From: Hydractinia symbiolongicarpus
Lineage: Eukaryota; Cnidaria; Hydrozoa; Anthoathecata; Hydractiniidae
NCBI RefSeq assembly: GCF_029227915.1
Contig: NC_079876.1
Span: 26,139,828 to 26,203,827, forward strand
DNA: 64,000 bases
Direction: 5' to 3'
The notes under the pieces were generated by a model, which saw only the letters and a list, made by a program, of their open reading frames with translations, made no database searches and was not told the DNA's origin. This document shows positions 11,801 to 23,800 of the stretch, piece after piece (within the stretch, counting starts at the first letter, position 1; every line of letters starts with the position of its first letter). Made by a program: the position numbers and the translations under genes.

Positions 11801-14800
11801 ACACTCCTTGATCAATTTAATAGTGCATTCAGTGATCAGATTTTATGTCTGGCTCTTGGTTTTAAATATTTTACTACAACATGCAATCTTAAACAAATCT
11901 CTTTTTAGTTGTCTAAAAGCAGGCTATGAAAACGACAAAAGTTTGATCAATGCTTTTTTAAACAAGATGTCGATTCATTTATATCCAAGAGGTAATGATG
12001 ACCAACACACTTCCCTACGTCAGATGAATGCGGTACTTGCTATCGGCCACATTGCATGTGCGTTAAAGGAGATAGAGAATGTGACGGAGAGTGGTTTAAC
12101 GATACTTCAGCAAAGGTTCCACCACCCTCCATCACAGCTAGATGTGAATATTATTGAACAATTTGCTCCTATTCTGCTGACTGGTGTAGTAAGAAATTAG
12201 CTTTAAAATTTTGTTGTTACACATTTCTTTTGGGTATGAGTTTTTTTACATTTTTTTAATATCATTTTTACTATATTTTTTCAGTTCTTTACTTTATGTT
12301 AAGAACGTTACTTTTCAGAGTAAATGCTATCAACCGATCATGGATTTGTTTGTGAAAATTACAAGGGAATCAAGTATGGCTACATACTCGATTGGTAGTG
12401 CTGAGCATGCGCAAACTTCTTACAGGTTGGTGTTTAAATGTGTTTACAAAATAATTATTACCCATTATGACTTTTATAACTTGTTGCTTAAGTTTTAAAT
12501 AAAAAATGGATTGTAACTTAGGCTGCAGCTCCTAACTTGAAGACCAGACCAGGTGGTCATGTGCATTTGTCTTCAAGTTGAAATAAGTCAATTTCCAAGC
12601 CTTGCAGACAGACATAATTTTAGCATCTGTTAAATATATATAAAATTACACATGTTAAGTGGCGAAGTCCAATCACTGAGAGTTTTAGCCCAGAACCCTA
12701 CTTACGTGTAAAGTGTGTTTAATTCATTGTCAATTCTTCTCACTTTTGGGGTCAAATTTGTGTCACATACAATAATATGCCGTAAATGAATACAAGTGTA
12801 CAGCGGGACTATTATTTGGGTCTGATTGATGACAGAAGTCCTTGTATTCACAACGAACCTTTTCCATTTAGACATTGCTCATTGGCTGTCATTAATGCTC
12901 TCCTAACAATTGCTACTACACTGAGTAAAGATACTCCTATGAGAATAGATTTTCTTGTCCATTTGCTTGAAATGTTTGTGCAGTTGGGGTTGCAAGTCAG
13001 AAAAATGAGTGAAAAAACACATTCAAAGGTAAGCGCTTTAAAAGCAGGTCAAGAAACTGGGTTCAACATTTAGTTTATGTTTAGAAATGGTGAAAGCCAC
13101 GATTTTAATGAAAAATCTTAAAAATAAATCACTATTTTAGTGTTAACAATAGGCTTTGAGCAATCTAGTTGCAAAGTTATCAATGCTATCAAACTACGTT
13201 TTCGCATAATGCTCATCATTTTCTCCCTTGGTTGATCAAGTTCGCTTTCATCATACTCGCCCATACATGCTTGAGACTTCGACCCTTTCCTTACTCCTCT
13301 TACAAAAACACATAATGCTATTGTAAGGAAAATTTTATGATGTGGTTATTTTTATTAGCAATGAACTTGATTAACCAATATGGTATCACAAAGCTACAAA
13401 AAATCAAATAAATTTAAAATTAATTTTCTTATAAAGCAAATGTACGCCAACCAAATCCCTCCTTCCCCGCAGGATGAGCGTACTTTTTCATGCACTCATA
13501 TACCGAGTCCAACATTAGCTATTCCACACCCTTTTTAGTGCATATATGATTTATAAGTGATTACACTACAAGTCTGCAGTTTTCATTTGGTAACAGGTGT
13601 TCAGTTGATTTTTTACTTAAAAACTCTTTACTTCCAAAACACAGGCATCATCCAGTGCTGGGAATCTTGGCGTTTTACTCCCAGTTATATCTGCTCTTTT
13701 GAAACAATTTGAACCTATCATAAACCCCACACCGCGTCTACAGAAGTTGTTCCACGACTTCTGGCTGTATGTCGTCCTCTTTGGTTTTGGTGTAGAAGAA
13801 TCAAGCTTTTGGCCACAGGAGTGGTTTGAAAGTGTCCAGATTATTGCTTCAAAGTCACCTGTTTTGATAGGTGCTGGGCACTTGCGTGAGCTGACATATG
13901 GTCTGGCCTTAAAGAATGAAGACATATCACAGGTAAGAATATAAATTCTGACCTAAAACGTGGTTCGATCTAGAAAGATTTAAATCTGATTTAGTACACA
14001 GAAATGTTTGCAATAAAAATTCCAATGATTTGATTTGTTTATGGCTTATTTATAGGTTTTATATTTATAGGTTTTCTGTATAGCTTTGATTCTTTTGTTT
14101 ACATAAGAAAGCCGTTTTTATGATCAGATGCAGTTGGTTAATCGAACGGATATTGACCTAATTTGATTTTTTACTGTGTGAAATACATAACACAGATCTT
14201 ACACAGACTTTAGTCTGTATTTCTTCAACTCAGACGCAGTATCTTTTAGTACAACATCAAAACCGGCTAGTATCCGTTAAATATTTTCTGTATGCAGTTT
14301 ATTAATTCAGAATTTTTGTATTATCACATCAACTGTCCAACTTTGAAGACAGGCATTTCTCAACAAGTCATGTCAAGTCAGTTTTCTCCACTCTGTTACT
14401 GGACAATGGAAAGTTTTAGTAACATTTCACTGAACGTTGTTTTATTTTATTACCCTTTATAGTATTGATTTATATATATTGATCAGGATAACAATTAGCA
14501 CATTTTATCCAACATGGATATAGCTAGTATTTATTTTATTTCAGACTGATGTAAACCAGCTACGCTTGTCTTTACTTGAACAAATTGGTCAGGTGCAAGA
14601 AATTCTACCGTTAATCAATAAACTACAATTTGGTCCCATGTCACTTTTGTATAGTGTTTATCAACTGGAGAGCCTTCGCGTGACAGTCAATACGAACATG
14701 GTTCAAAATCTATTTCAATATTTAGAAGATAGAGCTGTCCAAAGAGACAAATCTGGTGAGTGTGGTACAAGTTGGACTTGGTTGCACGTACTGCACAAGG

Positions 14801-17800
14801 CCTCATAAAGTATGTTGAGGCGAGGTAGTAATATTCAAGGTTTATCCCCATGAGTAATTATGCACGCTATTTTCAAAATAGATTGCACACAGGTGACCTA
14901 AAATCTCCCTAATAACCTAAAAAAAATTTTTTATAAAGACCCTCCTATATTATCCTAAATAACCTAAAATTGGGTCTTAAAATGTTGATTCCTCTCAAAA
15001 TCTCCCAAAATAGTTTATGGGGAAATCCATTTGCAAACAGTAACTTTTTGTTATTACGTTCAGTGTGACCACAAATTAAGCATATTTATTATCTTGCAAC
15101 GGGACTCCTGTATCATATTTACATAATTACTGCAATACAAAATAAACTGCCTCTCTGACAATGGATTAATTATCTGGAAGGCTCGATTATTAGTAACTCT
15201 TTATTTCCTCCTAAAATTTAACACTGAAACCTAAGTTTTGGCTTGTATAATATAAAATTACTTGTAACTTTCGGTTCAATCTTGCCTTCGGTTCAATCTT
15301 CTCTGTTGGTTTGTATAATTAGAACTTTTAAATTTGAGTTCTTACTCGTATTTACATATATCATGTAGGTCTGTATTAATCAGAATTACTTTTAAATTTG
15401 GGTTCTATTTTGTTCTTGTACATGTGCTGTTGGTTTGTATCAATTGAGATTACTAAGTTAGAGTTCTATATAGTCATTACACATCTATTTCCTGTGACTG
15501 CTACCTTTAATACATCACATGTTTTTATGACACAGATGTGTGGAGATGCATGCGGTCAGCATTTGATAAAATCTTTGACAACTTTTTAACACTAATGTCA
15601 AACAAGCCACGAAATAACGAACGTGAAAGCGAGCTGGAGAGACATGCACTGTTTCTTCTCATCAAGTTTAACCACACAGAGGATAGAATTCGTCGTGTTG
15701 CTGATCGATTTTTATCACTCCTAGTTGACAAGTAAGTTGCTTTTGTTTTGTAAATTGTTAATTAACCTAACTTGCTGTTGTGCCTTCATTTCTTTCCATT
15801 TTGTGTTTGGGAAAGCGAGGCAGGTAATTAAAGTAAGGCAAATCAGCAAATGCTATGATAAAAATGTGTTTCAGCTTTGTCCATGGAGTAACATGAATGT
15901 TTCGTTGAACATAGATTTCCTCATCTTCTGTGGAATGGAACTGTGTTGAAAACAATGTTAGATTTACTGCATGTCATCAGTAAGACAACTGAAGAAATGG
16001 TAGGCTTCATGTTATTGTTGTTGCTGTTACGTTGTCTTTGATGTCGTTAGTGTAACCAGCATCGTAGTTATTGTCGTCATAATCGCTGACAAACGTAAAA
16101 TTATGTGATGACATTTTATTATAGAAAAACAAGCTTATTTCATGCGAGATTGCTATTCCACACACAAACTTTACGCTGATCTTATCACAAAAACGAGAAA
16201 CTCGTGAACAAATAATGCGAGATTTCTCTTCTCGTTGCCATGGAATTCTACAGGAAGCTCTGAAGTGGGCAGCAGATTCAACCAAGTCTTTACTACAGGT
16301 TTTATAAAATTTCTTGTCCTGTGTAGCTAAATATTTCTGTTTATTTATACTTGTTTTAATGGTTGCTGCAACTTCAGCAGGTTTTGCATATCTAGCATCT
16401 TTTTGGTAAAAATAAAACATGATAAGAATATCAGGGTGTTGGCACTAGACTTTACATTTTCATGGCCGTATTATAATATTAAAAACTTACGCAAAAGTTC
16501 GCATTTATTTCTTGGGCAGGGACAAATGAGAATTAAAAATTGTAAAAGACTATAAACTTTTTGTTTATATAGCTGGATGGATTAATGCATGAGAACTTAA
16601 GTTTGAAATCCTAATAAATTCGATTATAAACATTTAGGGAATTCTATAGTTTAGCCGTATTACCTGGTGCAAAATGTCATTTTTTGTCCTTTTTAGGTTA
16701 TTTTTTAATTTTACTTCAACTACAATCCTTTATATTTATGTTTACATTGATTTTCTAGGAATACCTCATAGAGAATGAAGATGCAACCGCTTCAGTCCAT
16801 TACGGAATTGCTTTGTTCACAGAGATTTTATTGAAACATGATAGTACTCCAACTGCGAGTGATGGGATATCACACTCAACTGTTAAGCAAGATAATATTA
16901 CCACGTTTACTTCTGGAGTGAAAATCCGTAGTAGATACATAGGAGAGGTTGGTAAATTCACCACAATGTTTATTTTGGGTCCTTATTGTGTATATGATAA
17001 TTATATATGTAAATCTACCTGTGTGTCTGTCTGCCTGTGCTTCTGTCTGTGTCGGTCTGCCTGTCTCCGTGTGTCTGTCTGTTTGTGCATCTGTCTGTCT
17101 GTTTGTGCGTCTGTCTCCCTGTTTGTGTATCTATCTGTCTGTGCATCTGTCTACCTGTCCGTGCTTCTATCTGTCTGTACGTCTGTCTGTGCGGTCTGGT
17201 GTCAGTCTGTCTGTGCGTCTATTTGTCTTTGCGTCTGTCTGTCCGTGAGTCTGCCAGTCTGTGCGTCTGTCTGTGCGTCTGTCTGTCTGTGCGTCTGTCT
17301 GTCAGTCTGTCTGTGCGTCTGTCTGTCTGTCTGTCTGTGCGTCTGTCTGTCTGTTTGTGCATCTGTCTACCTATTTGTCTGGGCGTTTGCTGATGTTGAA
17401 AATATTGAGAGAATATCATGAGCTTTTGCTGTTTGGTTAAGTACTTCTAATAACATCCGCTATATTTAGCACATCAAGTATACTCTGCAGTAAATTGTTT
17501 CCTGTAACAACATAACTCTTCTTTTTATCTAGATTCACGGACTAAGAGAAGCCATGCGATATTCACTTCCAGGTTCTGAATTAAATGCAGAATCAATGCT
17601 GGTCAATTTAATATGTAAACAGTTGAAAGAGGTTTATGTAGATAAAAGTGATCTTACAAATGTGCTTTACAAAGCTAGTGCTTATCTGGTGTCTACCAAA
17701 GGTAAAACACTTCTTTCACTTGCATTGTTTTTGCAGTTATTATTCTAACAGTGACTTTGCCCTGCAAATGTTGATTCAATAACCGACAGAAAAGGCTATT

Positions 17801-20800
17801 TTTACACTTTGGTTTAATTTTTGTAACCTTTCTCGTGATTCACAAATCTTTATAGAGCAAAGTCAGGTGTTGATCAATCATATCTGCTGGATGCCTGCCA
17901 AACTGTTTACCAAGTCATCGTTAGAAGTGGCTATTGCATGCTGGGAATGGATACTCTCAACACGGAAAGATTTGGAAGAACAGGTTTTTAAAAAGATTTG
18001 CGTTATTTTTTTCACGGCATTTAAACAATGGACAATCAAAAATGTTTATTACGTTTAATTTCTAGATGCAACGCGAGATTGTAGCAGCATGGATGTACAC
18101 TGTACATCAGCGATTGGGACTGTTCAGTGAAGACAAACCTAGTTTTAGCCCATTGACGATAAACGAGAGTTCACACGAAGAAAACCAAGTGTCCGGGGTT
18201 CAAGATATGTGGCTGGAATTTCTTACACGGAGGTTTAACGTGATCAATTACTACAGTAGTGAACAAGTAAGTCGGCTTGATAAATCGACAAAACATCGGT
18301 AAAGTGTTCTCTTGCAGTGTAGAAATCGGTAGAACATCGGTAAATGTTCTCTTACAGTGTAGAAATCGGTAGAACATCGATAAATGTTCTCTTCCAAGTA
18401 GAAATCGATAGAACATCGGTAAAGTGTTCTCTTCCAAGTAGGTTCCCTTAATTAATATCTTCTTTGATTTTATTGTTTTTTTGGGACTTAATTTCTCTCC
18501 TTAATCTCTATTAGTAACATTTAAAACTTCTTGTATTTTAGTCTTCGATATATATCTCAATGCTGAATGATTCACTCTCCTGCATGGTGGGCAAACAGAG
18601 TAACATGTCACATCATATTGAATACATTCGACCTCGCTTTCGTTTACTTTATCTTGGTCTCTGCGTCCTACAGTCTAACCATGAGATACCACCGATTGTG
18701 AGAAATACGCTCCGTGAGAAGATATATCACTCCGTCCTTGATCATTTTAGGTGAGGATGTGATGCATGTTCGCATTATTACAAACAATAGCGCGTGTGGA
18801 GGAGTGCAGTTATTACAGAAAGTTTAACGGCCTTGGAGAGTCCATCCTAAAGGCTGACTTTTCCTTCCCTCAGTCTGTAACTAAGTTACGTTACCACCAG
18901 AGATTTGTATAACATTGTTCTACCTTGTTTGCCTGCCACATAACCTGATTCGCGGTCAGCAGAAAACTCGAAATGGGCTGACAACACTAAATTTAAAGTG
19001 CTCCGGAGTGGGAACTTGAATCCGAAGCCTTTGTTTACAAGTCAAATACGCCACCACTACACCATCTCCGCTCTTTTATATTATGCATTGTGCGTTATTT
19101 AACTGTTACAACAACAAAACGACACCACCCTCTTGAATTGTTTTTGTTTTTAGCGTGGCTCCTGTCTGGCCAAAACCATCTGTTGAAACACTTGGAAAAG
19201 ACATTAAAGTTCTGATTCAATTTTGGAACGCTTTGAATGTAGACAAGAAGTTCATGAAATCGTTTTTTATCACATCTTCATTGGATTCTGTTTTGGAATC
19301 ACCCGATGAAAAAGGCAGCCGGCTGTCAGCTGCTGTTACTGATAGCACGAGAACAGACGCCGCCCCACAAGTAAGAGGTGTTACTTAAGAACTTTTCTGT
19401 TTTTTTTTGTTTTTTTTTCAAGCCGTAATGCATTTGTCATTACCCAACTCTAAGAAGCTTTTTTCTGGTTATCATCACCCTAATATGTGATTGTCTGATA
19501 CAAAAAGAATGGATGGCAAAAGGTTTTGTACGGTTCACATTATTTTCTTTTTTTTGTAGGGTTGGCTCAACTTGCGTGCGCCGCACGGTTCGATAGCAGG
19601 ATCTTCAAAGAAGTCCTACCCACGAGCTGGTAGTCAACGCGAAGGTAGTGGAATGATAACCAAGGAGCTGATGAAGAAAAGAATAATAATTCTTGCTTTA
19701 CTAAGGAGGGAGATCGAAAGACTCTCCATCTGGCGTAATCCTAAGAACATGCCTGAGTTACGAGTGGCAGGAGAAGATATTGTGCAGGGTTGGGCAAGCC
19801 AAGTTCCAATGACGGATAAATCGTGGAAAGAATGCATACGCACAACATGGAACGTGTGCCCACATGTAGCTATACATGTCGCGCTAAGGTTGGTTGACCT
19901 CTCCTGGACACAAATGTACCACTATTCAATTAAAATTATATTATTATAATCAATTAAGTAAAACTTCAAACATGAAACTACGCCTAGCCAATTTTTTTCC
20001 TTTTTTGCGAGTCGACCCTATTTCAATGTTCTGACCTCCTGACCTCTCTTTCAAATTCAGATTTTTTAAATTATTAATCTTTATTGACATTTACCATACT
20101 CTCTTTGGATAAATTGGATAGGAGTCGTTATGACATGGAGGACACCGTAATTTCCGAACTAATCACAAAAATTTTAGCTTTACATAGTGCAGTGGGATCG
20201 TCTGCATCTCCAAGTTCTGGGGACCGCCGAACAAATCCCGCTCGATGTACATACCTTAAAATACTTTGTGTATGTACTGTGTGTGTACTGTCACATGAAG
20301 TGAACTTTTAAAAAAAAGGAAAGATTATTGCTTTCATCTAGGTCCGTAAAAAGTTACTTTAATTGCTGTGATCTGATTGGTCGTTTGGTCTAATTATCTC
20401 CTCAACTAATAAATAGCAAAACATGATTACGATCATTGCCCGTCGATGACAGCTGTAGCTGTCGAAACGTAGTCTAGAATACTCGCTTGTTCATGACATG
20501 ATAATATCTATATTTTTCAATGTACTGTACTTTTTATGCGTAGATTCCGTGAGGTATTGATTTTATGGAAGGAAGTGACACGTCTTGTACACGCGCATCC
20601 TCTGAGCGTGTCCGACGATCCGGACGCACTACAGTTTTTAGTCGACGAAAACACCATCAAACAAAACAAACCGGAATTGTCTCACATCATATCGTGGGCG
20701 TTGGTTCCACCTGTAATCGCAATATCCTTCTTCTCGCAGCAGTACACTCCCCATCCGCTGACAGCGCAGTATGCCGTACGAGTGTTGCGTTCCTACCCTC

Positions 20801-23800
20801 CTGTATGTAACTTTTTTTTATTTTATTTTTTATTTTTAATGTTTGTACAAATTTCAAAGGTTAAGGAGCTTATGAGTAGTCAATAAATACGGAGTGTATA
20901 ATTTTACCTGCGATTTGCATAAATTTGATACCGCTCTTATATCAACCTTATTATCTCAAGGTAGGGAGATCATGTTGTACACACTTCGGGAGCTTATCCG
21001 CCTAAAAATCACCATTTTTGACAGTATTTAGCAGATTGCATGAGATCAGAAAACGCTTAAATCCTTAGACAGCGCCAAACAATTTGTTACGCTCTTATCA
21101 CGCGCGATGTAATCATTGAGCTAAATAATCTGTGTTTAATAGTTTGAAATCAAATCTGTTCAGCAGTTTTGTAATCTCCAGTAGGTGTATATTTTGAAAC
21201 AATGTGTTTAGGAAACCATGCTATTGTACATACCACAACTGGTACAAGCACTGAGGTATGATAAACTTGGTTACGTGGAGAACTACATATTGTGGGCGTG
21301 TAATCAATCACAACTGCTTGCTCATCAGGTAATTTTATAGCTCTGTACACAGGAATTCTTTTTGATATATCAGTGTAACGGCGAGGGTCATCGTATCACT
21401 AATAGTTTCTTCGTAGGTTCGCTACTTTTGTTAATTGCAAGGCTGAGTGTGTGCATCTTTATCCCAGTTTGTCCTAACTAGTGTCGGTCCGTGCGAAGCA
21501 AAATCGTTTTTCTGGGTGCAAGGAAGGGAGATGGTTATTCTAAAAAGTCACATTATGCAAGATTTTAAGCCTATACTAGTGTATGGGCTGAGAATCTTGC
21601 AAAATTTGTTTAAGTTAACGTAGAACATATTGTAGTTACGCTCAAAATCCTTTCCCTCGTGTGCCACTGTTTATTTACTTTCAGATAATATGGAACATGA
21701 AAACGAACATATACACAGATGAGGATTCGAAAAACATTGATCCTGACATAGGAACGAAACTGGAAGAACTGATCGAAAAAATAACCAGCTCTTTATCAGG
21801 TCCCGCTTTACGTTTCTTCGAGCGAGAGTTCGACTTCTTCAACCGCGTTACGAATATATCCGGCGAGATAAGGTACGTACGTGTGTTTGTTTGTTTCTCA
21901 GAAAAACCTGTGAAACTTCACGATATTTACTCTCACCGTGCACTCTTTCTCCTATATACTTTGTTTTTATTTCAAAAATATTCCACGTTTGTTTATATTG
22001 TTCCCAGGCCTTATCCAAAGGGGGATGAAAGACGCAAAGCCTGTCGGGAAGCTTTGAAAAAAGTAACACTCCAGCCAGGTGTCTATCTTCCAAGTAATCC
22101 TGAAGGGGTTGTGGTTGGAATTGATTATAATTCTGGCATACCGATGCAGAGTGCAGCGAAAGCGCCTTTCCTGGCACGCTTCCAGGTTCGAAAGTGTGGG
22201 ATCAAAGAACTTGAAGACATGAACAAAGTTGGTCAGTTGTTTTTCTTTTCTTTGTTGTTAGAAGATCTCGCACTTCTTTTTTTGCTAAATAGAAAATCAA
22301 TTCTGTGCAGATCTTATAGTATTCTTTCAGCTATCAAATGTATTTCTTCAGTTAATTTGTTTTTCTGTGTCTCTGAGTAGCGTTGTGTATGACCTTCTTC
22401 TTAACGCAACATTTACCTTATCTTAAAAAGCGCGCATTAACCAACTTCATCATAACAGCTAATAATGCGAAAAAACATTTTTGACTGAACCAAGCCATTT
22501 TATTCTCTGTTTAGACGAGACAGACAGCATAAGCGATGAAGGCGTCGTACATGGCGAGACATACACACTAGGCTGTATATTCAAAGTTGGCGATGATGTG
22601 CGGCAGGTATGCGAGCGGATATTAAATCGAGACCAACTCCGGGCGACGTGTAGTTTGTATTTCGTAGCACGCATGTGGTCCTTTTTATCGTGTAAAGCAG
22701 GCCATATGTCAAAAGCTTTATGTTACCTTTTATTACGTTTAACTTGTACAACTTTATGTGTCATACAACGCATGTAACCTTGTCGTGTAACGCATGATGT
22801 CCTTTTGTTTTAAGGACATGTTAGCACTTCAAGTCATCACACTGTTTAAAAGGATTTTCGATCAAGTCGACATGGAACTTCATCTGTCACCCTATCGAGT
22901 AGTTGCGACAGCACCGGGCTGTGGTGTCATTGAGTGCGTGCCCAACGCCAAATCGCGTGACCAGTTAGGGCGTCAAACAGAAGTGGACTTGTTTGCATAC
23001 TTTAAAAGTACATACGGTGATGAAGGGTCACTCTCCTTCCAAGAGGTATGATTTTTCTACATATACAGGCGTGGTTACATCCCTCCTCTTTATTTTGAAT
23101 CCTGCATATAGATATTTGAGAGCTGTCGCTTAATTCCAACAATTTATTAGTGAAAGATATGTGGGAGGTACGTGTGAGTGGAAGCATAATGTGTGGGGCG
23201 GTATCTCCCAAAATCTTCAGATGGTTATTATTGTACTTTAAAATGTGAAATTAACCGCTTGCAAAATCTTGATCTTGCTGCTAACACAATTTTGCGGATT
23301 GTCGCCATTTAATGGTAACAAGACGTATGATATACGCAAACAACCTCGCGGATAAAGTTCACAAAAAGCTGTCTATCTAAACGTGATTTTTGTTACGAAG
23401 TTAGACACGACATATTTTGCTATTCAGATAGGCGATATTTATTACGCACCTAAAAGTTGCTAAATTCAGTAATCCAGCATCTTATCTCTTAAAAAAATAA
23501 AAAAAAAAATAGTTACCAAGATGAGATTCGAACACATGACGACTCCCGTGTCGGTGCTCAGAGAGGCAAAAATTTCCATTCTTGTAGGACACATTTGCGT
23601 TTTAATACAAGCTCACGAGCTTGTAATAATGTTCAAGCTAATATTTAATTTATTTTGTTCTAAACCCAGGATTTTTCCGTATTATTTGCGGGGAATTTTA
23701 AGTTGCGCGAAAATGAATATACACACAATACGTTCGAAAATTAATGTGCGTTCGAAAATTAATGTGCGCAAAAATTTGTGCGAATAAGTTAAGTGCGATA

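Noticed and set aside
16813-17421. Long open frame rich in Cys, Val, Ser and Leu
   Set aside because: Apart from its first part, which is PI4KA exon 18, it is generated by the CTGT simple repeat, which is open in all forward frames.
20120-20311. Possible extra PI4KA exon between exons 24 and 25
   Set aside because: The frame looks partly coding-like, but exons 24 and 25 join directly in phase and no good donor ends this segment; family knowledge also predicts no insert here.
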